Part shown: positions 11,489 to 23,817 of the stretch, piece by piece
Layout of the letters: every line of letters begins with the position of its first letter
Position numbering within the stretch: position 1 is the first letter of the stretch
Assembly (NCBI GenBank): GCA_023055425.1
Contig: JALGPY010000006.1
Coordinates: 71,394,127 to 71,458,126, forward strand
Reading direction: 5' to 3'
DNA length: 64,000 bases
Source of the DNA: Linanthus parryae
Taxonomy: Eukaryota > Streptophyta > Magnoliopsida > Ericales > Polemoniaceae
The notes under the pieces: generated by a model
What the model saw: the letters and a program-made list of their open reading frames with translations, nothing else
Database searches by the model: none
What the model was told of the DNA's origin: nothing
Translations under genes and position numbers: made by a program

Positions 11489-12529
11489 GTAGGAATCTTG
11501 CATATCTTCACATCTCTTCTATCGATGATATCTCGAATAAGGTGGAAGTTCCCGAGCACGTGTTTAGATTTCTGGTGTGATCTGGGTTCCTTTGATTGTG
11601 CGATCGCTCTAGTGTTGTCACAATACAACTCTATTGGATTCACAATGCTAGAAACCACACCAAGTTCAGTAATGAACTTCCTAATCCAAACAGCTTCCTT
11701 TGCTGCGCCACTCGCAGCAATGTACTCAGCCTCAGTTGTAGAATCAACAACCATCTCTTGCTTGGAACCCTTCCAGCTCACAGCTCCTCCATTCAGGCAA
11801 TACACAAATCCCGACCGCGATCTGAAATCATTTTTTGTCGGTTTGGAAGCTTGCATTAGTGTAACCCCTTACACGCAACTCTTCCTCCCCTCCATAGATC
11901 AAGAATGCATCCTTAGTTCTTCTCAAGTACTTAAGGATGTTTTTGACCGCTATCCAGTGACTCTCACCTGGATTAGACTGATATCTGCTGGTCATACTCA
12001 ACGCGTATGACACATCTGGTCTAGTACATAACATGGCGTACATGATGGACCCTATAGCCAAAGAATAGGGAACCTGACTCATGCGGTCTTTCTCAATCTC
12101 ATTGGAAGGACAATCATTTTTCGAAAGAGTGATTCCATAAGACATAGGCAAGAATCCCTTCTTGGAATCTAGCATGTTGAACCGATTCAACACCTTGTCT
12201 ATATATGTACTTTGACTTAGGCCTATCAGCTTCCTCGATCTATCTCTATAGATATTGATACCAAGTATATAAGCTGCATCCCCTAAGTCTTTCATTGAAA
12301 AACACTTTCCTAGCCAATCTTTCACAGATTCCAGCATGGGAATGTCGTTTCCAATGAGTAGTATGTCATTCACATACAAGACCAGAAATACAACAGAGCT
12401 CCCACTATCCTTCTTGTAGACACAAGACTCATCTTCGTTCTTGATGAAGTCAAACTCTTTGACTGATTCCTCAAAACGTCGATTCCAACTCGCAGAAGCT
12501 TGCTTCAATCCATAAATGGATCTTTGCAA
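11489..12529 (-). pseudogene. Copia-L reverse transcriptase / RNase H, two frames
   Basis: The frame 12529-11828 holds the RT C-terminal half: RSIYGLKQASASWNRRFEE, then YVNDILLIGND, where the usual YVDD catalytic motif has Asp changed to Asn, then AIGSIMYAMLCTRPDVSYALS. The frame 11856-11489 holds RNase H: SGFVYCLNGGAVSWKGSKQE, STTEAEYIAA, IELYCDNTRAIA, KHVLGNFHLIRD. A frameshift near 11830-11860 separates them. The last residues of the 11856 frame below 11489 belong to the solo LTR. The changed catalytic residue argues against RT activity. Confidence 0.85.
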
Positions 12530-13103
12530 CTTACACTCTTTATTTGCATTCTATGGATCCACAAAACTCTCAGGTTGTGTCATGTACACATCCTCGAGGA
12601 GGTTTCCATACAGAAACGCTATTTTTGACATCCATCTGCCATTGTAGTAAGCTGCAATAGCAAGTAGGATTCAGATGGATTTGGTCATCGCGACTGGTGA
12701 CAAGGTTTCATCATAGTCTATACCATGAATTTTTCTGAATCCTTTTGCCACCAATCGAACCTTATAGTTAACTTATTACTATCCATGTCAGTCTTCTTCT
12801 TGAAGACCCGTTTGTACCCTATTGGCTGCGCCCTTGGGGTGGTTCCACCAAAGTTCGTACTTTGTTGGCGTACATGGATTCCATCTCGGATTCCATGGCT
12901 TTACGCCCCTTCTGAGAGTCCGGACCTTTCATGGTCTCTCCACAGGTAGTAGGCTCATCATCTATGAGCAACGCATCACCAAAATCAGTCACGAGAAGTC
13001 CATACCTCTTTGGCTCCTGGTGCACTTTACTCGACCAACGAAGCTCTTGTGTTACTTGAACAAGTTCATCCACAACATCTTGTGGTTCTCGTTCATTTTC
13101 CAT
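12530..13103 (-). pseudogene. Copia-L RT N-terminus and integrase-RT linker, decayed
   Basis: 13103-12819 encodes the linker and RT start (RYGLLVTDFGDALLIDDEPT, then MESEMESMYANKVRTLVEPP). 12818-12530 still shows homology to the RT start of the sister copy (positions about 55985-56280) but is broken by frameshifts and stops. Confidence 0.75.
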
Positions 13104-13144
13104 AGTCAGATCAGTGGTTTGTGGTTCTTGAATCGCTTCAAGCT

Positions 13145-13909
13145 CTACAGTCCTCCCACTTCTTCTTTAGAGACAAACACTCTTTGTAGAAACACGCCGG
13201 ATTGGTCTACAAATACTTTGTTCTCTGTTTGATTGTAGAAATAATATCCCTTAGTTTCCTTAGGGTATCCCACAAACTTACACTTATTCGACTTCGGCTC
13301 GAGCTTGTTTGATTGTAAACGTTTTACATAGACATCGCAGCCTGAAATTAAAATGAAGGACACTGTGGGACGCCTCCGACTCCACATATCATATGGAGTC
13401 TTCATGACCGATTTGGATGGAACACGGATAATGGTGATAGCTGCACACAATAGAGCGTAGCCCCAAAATAATATTGTAAGATCATTTTGACACATCATAG
13501 ATCCAACCATGTCTAACAGTGTTCGATTCCTCCTCTCGGACACGTCATTCCACTGTGGCGTTCCGGGTGGAGTGAGTTGGGATATTATCCCACACTCTCT
13601 GAGATAGTCGTCAAACTCTTGGCTCAAGTATTCTCCTCCACAATCCGATCGTAGAGCCTTAATAATTTTGCCAAGCTGTTTCTCTACTTCATTCTTGAAT
13701 TCTTTGAAGTCTTCAAATGATTCGGATTTGACCTTCATAAGGTATACAAATCCATATCTATCGAAACCATTAGTAAATGTAATGAAATAGACATAACCAC
13801 CCCTGGCAAGCGTGGCCAATGGCCCACATACATCAGTATGAACGAGCCCAATTGCTCACTAGTCCTCTCACCTTTCTTATTAAAAGGGGACTTCGTCATC
13901 TTTCCTAAT
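13145..13909 (-). pseudogene. Copia-L integrase, interrupted by Copia-S
   Basis: 224 codons with the DDE core: GGYVYFITFTNGFDRYGFVY, ALRSDCGGEYLSQEF (second Asp kept), PPGTPQWNDVSERRNRT (Glu kept), then KTPYDMWSRRRPTVSF. Upstream on the minus strand, KMTKSPFNKKGERTSEQLG is in another frame (13920-13735). The gene is cut at 13909/13910 by the Copia-S LTR and resumes at 35565. Confidence 0.85.
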
Positions 13910-15126
13910 TGTAAGTTCAATCCAATTTCAAAACTTGAAATAGCTAGTTTATTTCAAGGCCTTGAAACAGCTTTCAAAGCCTTGAAATTGACTGTACTTT
14001 ATTGCATGAACTTAGGGGGAGTTTCTGATCTTAATCCAACTCCTAAACCCCTGAGCTTGATTAGTTGGTACTTGATGATGAAAGACAAAGTATTTTAACA
14101 CAGTTTACAGTATCTAACATCATCTGTTTGACTCAGTTTTGCAGGGATTTTGTTTCCTATTTTTCAGGACATGTTTCCTAATCTGAGTTTTGCAGTTAAG
14201 GAAATTATATGATGAATTGATCATGTGATCAATCCTGCTATGTTTGGAAGTTGTCTAATAGTTGTTTAGACAATATCAAATCAGTATCCTTGAAGATATT
14301 GATGAAACTATCCGTTGGAGAAGCTGTTAAGTCAAAGCTAAAGCTATAAAATAGGAAGTTTGTTAAAGAGAAGATCCTGAAGATCTTCATTTCAAACTAC
14401 TCTATAAAAAGAAGGAAAGCTGAAGCATTGAAACGGGACAGTTAGCAGAGACACTCAAAAAAATTCAAGGATTGAAAAGCAACAAGGAAGGAGATTCATC
14501 TCTCTCAATCCAATCATCAGAAGAACACTGCATACTCACTGCAGATTCAGTTCTAGTGTTCTTCTCTGTGAACATCATTTGTATATTTTTTTTTGATAAT
14601 ACGTCTAGTCACTCAAGGATTGTTCAAGGTGAAAAATAGAGAATTCTTATTTAATCAGATAGCTAGAGCAGGTACTAGATAGGTTAGTGAGAACCACAAA
14701 CTGTAACAGAGTTAGGCATCTCTCTGTGCTTGAGATCTAGGGCTTAGCTGTGGATTAATAAGAATTGTGTTGAAAATCCTGCAGGGAGAAGATCCCTGAG
14801 GTAGAGACGTATTTGTGCATGGACTGAACTCTATATATCTTGTGTCTCTTGCATTTGCTTGTCAGTTTCATACTTAGAACTTTTACAGCATTCAAAACAG
14901 TTTCATTTCAAGGGTTTGAAACTCATTTCAAGGCCTTGATAGACTTATTATTTTTTTATTCTAACTATTTTTATTCCAAGGGCTTGAAACTCATTTAAAG
15001 GCCTTGAATCACCTTACAAATCTTTTAAACCACTACTCTTGCAAGTTTAGCAAAAGTTTGCATACTCTATTCAACCCCCCTTCTAGAGTATTGATCATGT
15101 ATTTCTACCTACTGTACACCCCTTCA
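13910..15126 (+). repeat. Copia-S 5' LTR (1217 bp)
   Basis: It starts TGTAAGTTCAATCC and ends CACCCCTTCA, followed by the PBS. It aligns along its length with the LTR at 34358-35564. Palindrome motifs occur at about 13950-13990 and 14906-15010. Confidence 0.93.
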
Positions 15127-15128
15127 AT

Positions 15129-15140
15129 TGGTATTAGAGC
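15129..15140 (+). promoter_or_regulatory. Primer-binding site of Copia-S
   Basis: TGGTATTAGAGC, one mismatch from the initiator-Met PBS TGGTATCAGAGC, two bases after the LTR. Confidence 0.85.
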
Positions 15141-15175
15141 TTGTATCACTGCATAGATTTAACCATCTTATGACT

Positions 15176-16129
15176 ATGAGTAATGCAGGTGATGGTGGAT
15201 TCTTTCAGGGACGAGCTGCTAACAGACATCCTCTCTTCTGTGGAGACAATTTTGTCCACTGGAAAGCTTTGATGAAAATGTTCATCATTGATCAAGATAT
15301 GGAACTCTGGACTATCATTCAGAATGGTCCCCACACTTTCTACACAGATAAAGATGGGATTAGAACTCCCAAATCTGAAGACACTCTCTCCTCTTCAGAG
15401 TTAGAACAATTTCCCAAAAATTATAAAGCTGTGAATCTCTTATATTGTGCCTTGAGTGCAGATGGGTTTAACAGGATCTCAGGTTGCAAGACTGCCAAGG
15501 AGATCTGTGATAAGCTTTTGGTGACCTTTGAAGGAACAAGCCAAGTCAAGCAAACCAAGATCAACATATATCTCAGGCAATATGAGCTATGCAACATGAA
15601 TGGAGATGAGTCAATCAGAGACATGTTCAAAAGATTCACTGTCATTGTCAACAAACTTGATTCATTGGGAATACACATTTCCAATGAAGAAAATGTTAGA
15701 AAGATTCTAAGAAGTCTCCCAAAGGCAAAATGGGAACCAAAGACTACTGCTATTGAGGAAGCTCAAGATCTCTCATCACTTCAACTTGATGACCTACAAG
15801 GAAAGCTTCATACACATGAAATATCCATGAATGAAGTTGATGGAGAACCACCAGAAGGTGTCAAGTACCTATCTCTCAAGGCAAAGAAGAATGAACCATT
15901 TCAAAGCCTTTAAACTGAAGATGATGATGAAGATCCATTTGCTTTGATTTCCAAAGCCTTAACAAGAATTCTTAAAATAAAGAAGAACTTTGGTAACAAG
16001 GACTTCAGCAGAGACATGCACAGATCCTCATGTAGCAAAGAATACAAAGGTAAATCTTCTTCACATGGAAATAAGCCTAAAGTCATGAATTTCTTTGAGT
16101 GTGGTGATGCAGGACACTTGATCAGAGAT
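15176..16129 (+). pseudogene. Copia-S gag, N-terminal part
   Basis: Start at 15176 (MSNAGDGGFFQG); the in-frame ATG at 15128 overlaps the PBS. It is open to TAA at 15911-15913 and then continues in the same frame into ALTRILKIKKNFGNKDF and the zinc knuckle FFECGDAGHLIRD at 16129, where Gypsy-A begins. The first knuckle Cys is Phe-Phe-Glu-Cys context (one Cys visible). Motifs EGTSQVKQTKIN and VRKILRSLPKAKWEPK match the copy at 2630-3643. The remainder lies at 28751-29644. Confidence 0.88.
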
Positions 16130-18943
16130 TGAAACACCCCATAATTCCCGAACCTTCGGGAATTATGAAGAGTGCCCTCCACCCAAGGTGATGAACCTCT
16201 TAGGGTAACGGAGTAGGATCACGGTTCTTGGTTATATGCGATCAACAAAACCCACCGATTACATTACTATTTACAATAAAACGTTTGTACATCGTTGTTC
16301 ACAAAAAAACAAAAGTAATACGACTACCAAAAGAAAAGATTTGTCATGGAGGCTACATGATCTATATACTACCGTTGCCTATATTTAGTTGAACGTCCCC
16401 TTCCCTCGCGAGCTCGAACCTGTGGTGATTTAAAATAAAATAATGGAGCACCACAATTTAAATAAAGTCAGTTAAAAGTGAGTAAATATAGGCTACAACG
16501 CGTAAATAGACGGCAGGAAATACAGTTATAAGTTACAAAAGAGGTAAGAAGAATTTAAATAATGGCAGTAAAAAAAAGAAATAATATTTTCAGAAATTTA
16601 AAACAATTGTTTAATTGTTGTAGCAAGTTACTTTAACGTTTTCATTTGGTTGGGGCATATCCAGAGCCACCAACGGGATCAATGTAGACGGAGGAATCAC
16701 AATAAATCGCTAAAGGGTGCATTCTAGGGTTTAACAACCCTATTTCTCCCGAGCGTTATGGGAGCCCATACGTCAATCCCCGCTCACAAATTCTATCTAA
16801 AAGGCCTTAAGTGTCGACACCCCTATACCGTAGTGACTCGTACAAGTATAAGTAGCACTCTAGCTCTATAAACCCATTGGCCGCAATACCTTGATACATA
16901 TAGGCTCATCGGGGGTGGATTTTAAACATTTAAGTTTTACCCAATGAAGTGAAGCATTGCTTCCGGCTATATAGTTGGGGGATCGCTTGGCGTCCCCGAC
17001 CATAGCCACAATATAACTCCGTACATAGCCCTATATCTATTATGTGTGTATTATTGATTCCCAATTTCAAACATATTTTCTTTTCACAACTCAAAGTTTT
17101 TCCCAAATAATTTTCAACGAGTACGATATAGATTATTAAAAGTTCTCACATGCTCCAATTTTCATTTCCATAACCTAATTTGCAAGTTTGAAAATCAACT
17201 AAAATCTAAATTTGATTTGTAAAGGTTGCACACATATACTTGCCAAAGGATATACAAGCGCGAGGCAACAAAGAGCAATCCTAGAATTCCGAAGGCACAA
17301 ACTCGTCTCCTACGAACCCGATGTCTACAATCACACATATACGTACTCATTACCACCAAGTTACACATACATAATCCAAATGTAACATACATGCTAAATA
17401 ATCACATATGTCACAAATGCACATATAATTATGTTCACTTATCAAAACACATCAAATCCAACACTTAGACATGTGAAAATTTAAGTTATTATAAAAATGT
17501 GAAACTACAAATATGGACAGATTTGTGGCTCTGACTTTAGAGCCATATTTACAATACCAAAATACTTTTAAAAATTTTGAAACTCTCTCATAAGGTAGAA
17601 AAATGTGTCTAGTTTCTGAAACATCAAGAATCTTGTTAATAGCTATTATAGAAATAAAGATATAAAATAAACAAAGAGTGTTGTGCAGATACAATTCTGA
17701 AAGTAAATGTCAACTTCAAAAGGTGATTACTACCTCTTGGAGAATAGCAATGATGCTCATCTTCTCCAGAATTAATATTATATGTGTCTAGTTAGTACAC
17801 AAGAAAGAGGGGGTTCAAAACGTTTCTGAAAATGAGATTTTTAGTGAAAATTCCAAGACTGGTACTGAAACAGAGTTCCAGAAAACATGCAATTTCAAAT
17901 GACCATTACTCATTATCCAAGAATGCTATGAAGATGATTTTTTTTTTCTCAAAATGACCCCCTCTGAGTCTAGTTTCATGAAATGTGAGTTTTGAAATTT
18001 TTACAGAGACCAAAGTATAACATATACCACGATTTTCACACACTATACAGATTGTATCAACATGCATGTTTCCCTAAAACCTCCAAATCTTGATCAAATC
18101 ATTTCTATGATACATGCAACTTGAGAAACATATTCCTATGCTCAAAAAAAGCCATTTAAACATATAAAAAGAAATCAAACAAGAAATTTGAGGAATCAAG
18201 TGGAAAATTTGATAAAACACAAGTCCAAAGTCACAATTTCATGCTCTAGGCACACATGCATCATCAAATCAAGAGATTTCAAACAAGACATGATTCCAAC
18301 AACTATTTTCACAAGATATGAAGGGGAAAAGAAAGGAAAGAACACTTAATACCAGCCCTTATAGAGATTTTGGAGTTTTGGAGGGTCTTGGAGTTCTTGA
18401 TTTCTCCCTAGACTTGAAGCTCCTTCAATGGAAGCAAGAAAGAGATGATAGAAGTGGGTTTTTGAGGAAGAGGGTGATGTTTATGATGCCCTCATTGTTT
18501 TGGACGAAAATTATGAGTGAGAGAGAGATACTTGAGGTTAGAAGGAAAGATGAAATGATGTGGTAGTGTTAGTGTGTGTGGGGGTTGCATATTATATGTA
18601 CATGTGTGGGTATAGCTCCATAGGAAGAGGTAGGGGTGTTTTTTTATTAGTGTTGACTTGGTACTTGTGGGGAGGGACTTGAGAGAAATTACAACTCTCC
18701 CAACAAATTAGTTGGGGGTAGAAATTGAAGTAGTAAGAAGTTGAGGGTTGGTAGGCAAATACTACAAATTAAGTTAACTACAAGATTGCAAATGCAAGAG
18801 GGGTATTTTTGGAATTACCACTAAGTAACAAGTTTACTAGTAGTATTTTTTTCTAACTTTAGAAACTATGACTTGAATTACTCAATAACAACACAACTCT
18901 TCTAAATAACAAAATAGCCCCAAACAAAGTACGAGGTACTTCA
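16130..18943 (-). repeat. Gypsy-A 3' LTR (2814 bp)
   Basis: The minus strand begins TGAAGTACCTCGTAC (18943) and ends GGGGTGTTTCA (16130). A near-perfect hairpin (stem CATAATTCCCGA and its complement, 16141-16168) sits at the U5 end. The first donor-like site of the 5' LTR is altered here (GTAAGT to TTAAGT near 18348). ORFs in it (e.g. 17226-17468, 18318-18566) repeat in the other LTR and are not supported as genes. Confidence 0.93.
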
Positions 18944-18960
18944 TCATCTCCCCCTTAAAA
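18944..18960 (-). promoter_or_regulatory. Polypurine tract of Gypsy-A
   Basis: The minus strand reads TTTTAAGGGGGAGATGA immediately before the 3' LTR. Confidence 0.85.
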
Positions 18961-19125
18961 TAAAGCTTCGTCCCCGAAGCTCAAGATTCTTTTGGATAAA
19001 CTACGACACGCTTCATGAGAGATGAAACTAATGCTTATGAAAAATGTATGAAATTCCAATGAACATGCAACATTTATGTTTAAAAACGGTATGCAAGAAA
19101 GGTGGAAAGTACTCGTTTTGTCACA

Positions 19126-21615
19126 TCATCGCCCCCTCAAAGGGAGTGACGTCCTCGGCACTCTTGGTAATACCTGATCAAAGAGATGCGGGTAATGTTT
19201 CTTCATGATCTCCTCTGACTCCCACGTAGCCTCTTCTGTGAGATGGTTCGACCAAAGGACCTTGACCAGCGTGATTGACTTGGTACGGATATCTCGGGTT
19301 TTCCTGTCTACGATTTTGATTGGTTGTTCTTCATAGGTTAAGGCTGGATCTAATTCTATTGGCTCGGGATCAAGGACATGACTTTTATCAGGGATGTATG
19401 GCTTGAGTTGAGAGACATGGAAGACGTTATGGATTCTACCTAGGTTATTGGGAAGGTTTAGGCGGTAGGCAACCTCGCCGATACGTTCCAATACTTCATA
19501 GGGTCCAATGAACTTCGGGCTCAGCTTCCCTTTTTGGTTGAACCGCATTACCCCCTTAGTTGGTGAAACCTTCAAAAGCACTTTGTCACCTTTATTGAAC
19601 TCCAAAGGACTTCTCTTCGAATCTGCATAAGACTTCTGCCGATCCTGGGCTGCCTTCATTCTTTGCCGAATTATTCTTATCTGATTCATCGAGTCCTCAA
19701 TCATCTGTGGTCCTAGAATAAGTGTCTCACTTATGTCACTCCAACACAAAGGTGTCCTACACTTCCGTCCGTAGAGTGCTTCATAGGGTGCCATCCCTAT
19801 GCTTGCATGGTAGCTGTTGTTGTAGGAGAATTCTATCAATGGTAACTTATCCCCCCATGATCCTCCGAAATCCAAAATACACGCCCTAAGCATGTCTTCC
19901 AGTGTCTGAATTGTCCTTTCTGTCTGCCCATCAGTTGCTGGATGAAAAGCTGTGCTGAATTTGAGCTTCGTACCCATAGCCCTTTGTAGCTCTTTCCAAA
20001 AGTGCGATAAGAAATTGGGATCTCTATCCGAAATGATGGAACTAGGTACTCCGTGTAATCTCACTATGTTCTGAATGTATACACTAGCCCTCTTCTCCAT
20101 GTCCCATGTGTCTTTCATGGGAATGAACCTTGCTGTCTTCGTTAGCCGGTCAACCACTACCCAAATTTGGTTCATCCCATTAGTTGATACTGGTAAAGCC
20201 GTCACAAAATCCATTGAGATGGAATCCCATTTCCAAACAGGTACGTCCAATGGCTGCATCATTCCTCCGGGTCTTTTATGTTCAAACTTGACCTTCTGGC
20301 AAGTTAGGCAACGAGCCACGAAATCTGCTACTTCCCTCTTCATGTTCCTCCACCAAAAGTTTTTCTTTAAATCCTTGTAGAGTTTGTCTCCTCCAGGATG
20401 TACCGAGTACGGAGTGTTGTGAGCTTCCTTCATTATCTTCTCCTTCATTATCTTCTCCTTCACTTCTGAACATTTCATTGGTATGCACCACTTTCCCTTG
20501 AATCTTATGCTTCCGTCTTCCTCAATCTTGAAATCAGGTGCCTCACCCTTCTCAACCTTCTCTTTCACTTGCTGTAGGAATTCGTCAGTACACTGGCCTT
20601 CTCGTATCTCTGTGAAAATGTCCGGAACCACTGTCAAATTGCACACTAAACTCTCTACAGTCCCAATTGTGCAAAACTCAATCTCCAAATTCTGAAATTC
20701 CTCATAGAGCTTATTTGGCAAAACCCATAATGAGTTTACTGAGTGTGTGGTCTTCCTACTTAGCGCATCTGCTACCACATTCGCTTTTCCTTCATGATAC
20801 TGGATCTGAAGATCATAATCCTTAATCAATTCCAACCACCTTCTCTGTCGCATATTCAGCTCCTTCTGCGTGAATATGTACTTCAAGCTCTTGTGATCTG
20901 TAAAGAACTTACAAGTCGTCCCATATAAGTAGTGTCTCCAAATCTTCAACGCAAACACCACTGCTGCCAACTCTAAGTCATGTGTTGGGTAGTTCTCCTC
21001 ATAGGGCTTTAACTGTCTTGAGGCATAAGCTATTACCTTCTTGTTCTGCATTAAAACACACCCTAGACCATGCTTGGATGCATCGCTGTAGACTTCAAAG
21101 CCTTCTCCTTCGGCTGGTAATGTCAACACAGGAGCTGTCGTCAATCGGTCCTTTAGTGTCTGGAACGCCTCCTCACACTTGCTGTCCCAAACGTACTTAG
21201 TTGTTTTCCTCGTCAGGGCTGTCAGCGGTCTTGCGATCTTTGAAAAATCCTTCACGAACCTACGATAGTATCCAGCTAAACCCAAGAAACTCCTTACTTC
21301 TGTCACGTTCTTAGGTGTCGGCCAATCCTTTACGGCCGCCACTTTACCTGGGTCCACCGAAACACCTTCTTTTGAGATGATATGTCCTAGAAAAGGAACC
21401 CTGAACTCGCTCTTTGAAAGTTTCCCATACAACTTCTCATGTCGTAGGGTTTCCAATACTTCTCTCAGATGCTTCTCATGCTCTTCCCTTCCCTTTGAGT
21501 AGATCAAAATGTCATCTATAAACACTACCACGAACTTATCGAGGTACTTCTGCAACACGCGGTTCATCAACTCCATAAACACGGATGGGGCGTTTGTTAA
21601 ACCGAATGGCATCAC
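19126..21615 (-). pseudogene. Gypsy-A pol: RT, RNase H, integrase, chromodomain
   Basis: 829 codons without a stop. In order: RT ([20 protein letters not shown], then [12 protein letters not shown] with the DD pair), RNase H ([18 protein letters not shown]), integrase HHCC finger ([13 protein letters not shown] ... [11 protein letters not shown]), core D ([10 protein letters not shown] / [13 protein letters not shown]), D ([14 protein letters not shown]), E ([20 protein letters not shown]), GPY/F ([20 protein letters not shown]), and a chromodomain-like end ([19 protein letters not shown]). Chromodomains guide integration to heterochromatin. A short internal duplication ([13 protein letters not shown], about 20430-20460) is present. 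It is in the same frame as gag, behind a nonsense codon at 21623-21625. Confidence 0.92.
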
Positions 21616-21624
21616 TGTGAATTC

Positions 21625-22459
21625 TTAATGTCCATATCGAGTTCGAAACGCCGTTTTGGGTATATCATGTTCAGCTATCCTCAACTGATGATAACCTGAC
21701 CTTAAGTCAATCTTCGAGAAGGTATCTGATCCTTGCAGTTGGTCAAACAAATTATCGATCCTAGGGAGTGGGTACTTATTCTTGATGGTTACACTATTCA
21801 GCTCACGATAATCTATGCACAACCTTAGAGTTCCGTCCTTCTTCTTCAAGAAAAGAACCGGTGCTCCCCACGGTGAAACACTCGGTCGGATGTAACCCTT
21901 ATCTAATAAATCCTTGAGTTGCTCCTTCAACTCTGCTGGTGCCATCCTATACGGTGCCTTGGCAATCGGTCCAGTTCCTGGCACTAGGTCTATTGTGAAA
22001 TCCACTGCTCGCTTGGGTGGCATTCCTGGAAACTCGTCTGGAAATACATCGGGAAACTCGTTCACTACTGGGATATTCTCCAACTTCTTTTCTTCCTTCT
22101 ATTGGTCACGAATCGTGCAGAGGTATGCCTTATGCCCTTTCCTAAGGTCAGAGAGGATGGCTAAGGCTGACACAACTTGAATCCTTGGTCCATTGGTTAT
22201 ACCCTTATAAGATAGACGCTCACCATTTGGTCCACGAAACCTGACCTTTTGGTGTGAACACTCAATGGTTGCCTGATGTTTACTAAGCCAATCCATTCCT
22301 AGTATCACATCTAGGTTTCCTAGGTCGAACATAATTAAGTCTGCAGGTATCTCGACCCCTAGGATTTCTAACTTAACCTCTGGGTACATGGTTTTACAGG
22401 TGAAAACTTCTCCAGAAGGTGTAGATACTGGAATAGATATGGAAGTTGGGGCTGGTAAT
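21625..22459 (-). pseudogene. Gypsy-A protease C-terminus and RT N-terminus
   Basis: Same frame as gag and as the 829-codon pol, but with in-frame stops at about 22459, 22099 and 21625. 22389-22099 is the protease tail (LDVILGMDWLSKHQATIEC). 22083-21625 is the RT start ([57 protein letters not shown]). All three stops recur in the copy at 58.5-60 kb. Confidence 0.88.
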
Positions 22460-23817
22460 TATAGATTCTTTGCAAAAGAGGATGATATGAAAGAAAACGA
22501 TACTCCAGAATCAAATAAGACTAAAGATGGGACTGAGTGGGTAAGGAATGTACCAGTCACCACGTTGGCCTGCTCCGCCTGTTTTTGGTTTATGACATTG
22601 ATGGTACCTGCTGCTCTTTGTCCATGCTGAGCTGGTGCTACTGGGGCTCTTGCTGCTGGAGCTGCGACGTTCCCTTGCTGGCGGTTGTTGTATCCACCCT
22701 CACCTTGGCGGTTGTTGTTCTGGTTATAGCCTCCATTGTTGTTTCCATAGCGGTTTCCCCCGCCATGCTGGTAATTTCCATGCTGGTTTCCTCCTTGAAA
22801 GTGGTTGCGGCCTCCCTGGAACCCTCCATTTCCTCCATATGAGTTGTTGTGGTTTCCTCCATTGTGGTTCCCGTGGGTCCTTGCTCGGCACTCAAACTTT
22901 CGATGGCCTAGCTTTCCGCAGTTAAGACAAGTGACCTTATTGCCTCGACAGTCCTTTCCTGGATGGTTCATGTTGCACCGACGGCAGTGGTAAAATCTAG
23001 CTGGGCCTGAGCCACCGTTGAAGCGATTCCCTCCTGGATTTCCCTGATTCTCATTCTGATAGTTGGTGTTTGGGTTTGCTCTAAACTTCTTGTCTCGACC
23101 ATTGTGGCCGCCTCCACGGTTTTGATTGGCAGGTGCTTCTGCCTTCCTTTTCCTACTCTCCTCCAGATTCTCCTCGTGCATTCTCTGCATATCTTGTGCC
23201 GCTCCATAAGCATCTAGTAGGGTGTTGAACTGGACAGGTCCTGTTGACCTTCTCAATTGATAATTCAGACCCTCCACAAACCTTTTAACCTTCTTTGCCT
23301 CTGTAGGCACAAGAGATCCTCCAAATCTTACTAACTCAATGTAGTTGTTGAAGTAGTCCACGAGACTGTCGCTTCCCTGTTTCAAGTTCATGAACTCCTT
23401 GAATTTCCTCTCCTTAACATGATCCGGATAGAACCGTTCCCGCATTGCTTTCTTCAGGTGTTCCCATCCAAAACCTTCAGTCGCGAGAAGTTCCTCGCCT
23501 TTCAAGGACCACCAGTTATCCGCTTCCTTCTTAAAATAATAAAGAGCCACTTCCACCCGTTGGCTTTCAGGGCAACGAGCCGATTTTAGTGCCTTGTCGA
23601 AATCTCGGATCCAGTTCTCCAAGATAGTGGGATCGTCTGTTCTGTAGAAGAAGTCCGGACGAAGTTCTGCTACCTTCCTCATTATGTCACCTCCTCCGCT
23701 ACGAGACTCTTGGATAAGTTCTGTCAAGGCCATGGTGGCTTGCTCCATGTTAGCGAAGCGCACCGGATCGTATTCTTGGGCCATGTTGAACTGCGTGCCT
23801 TGGTTGGTAGGTTGCAT
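22459..23817 (-). CDS. Gypsy-A gag plus protease start
   Basis: 452 codons from MQPTNQGTQFNMAQEYDPVR. A capsid-like region (RPDFFYRTDDPTILENWIRD, ALYYFKKEADNWW, FYPDHVKERKFKEFMNLKQG) is followed by a Lys/Arg/Asn-rich stretch and the zinc knuckle CLNCGKLGHRKFEC, then a Gly/Asn-rich repeat-like segment (GGNHNNSYGGNGGFQGGRNH). It ends with the protease active site LVLFDSGVSFSFISSSFAKN and a TAA. Gag packages the element RNA. As a frame it is intact, but protease is truncated, so only a gag product would be functional. The copy at 59807-61165 has an extra stop near the N-terminus. Confidence 0.9.
   Translation of the reverse strand: MQPTNQGTQFNMAQEYDPVRFANMEQATMALTELIQESRSGGGDIMRKVAELRPDFFYRTDDPTILENWIRDFDKALKSARCPESQRVEVALYYFKKEADNWWSLKGEELLATEGFGWEHLKKAMRERFYPDHVKERKFKEFMNLKQGSDSLVDYFNNYIELVRFGGSLVPTEAKKVKRFVEGLNYQLRRSTGPVQFNTLLDAYGAAQDMQRMHEENLEESRKRKAEAPANQNRGGGHNGRDKKFRANPNTNYQNENQGNPGGNRFNGGSGPARFYHCRRCNMNHPGKDCRGNKVTCLNCGKLGHRKFECRARTHGNHNGGNHNNSYGGNGGFQGGRNHFQGGNQHGNYQHGGGNRYGNNNGGYNQNNNRQGEGGYNNRQQGNVAAPAARAPVAPAQHGQRAAGTINVINQKQAEQANVVTGTFLTHSVPSLVLFDSGVSFSFISSSFAKNL

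Noticed and set aside
17226..18566. ORFs at 17226-17468 and 18318-18566, repeated at 27030-27272 and 28120-28374
   Set aside because: Conservation is explained by the two LTRs of one element; the frames lie on the antisense strand.
22537..23213. Cys-rich plus-strand and alternative-frame ORFs over the gag tail (also 59885-60561)
   Set aside because: Shadows of the Gly/Asn-rich gag segment.
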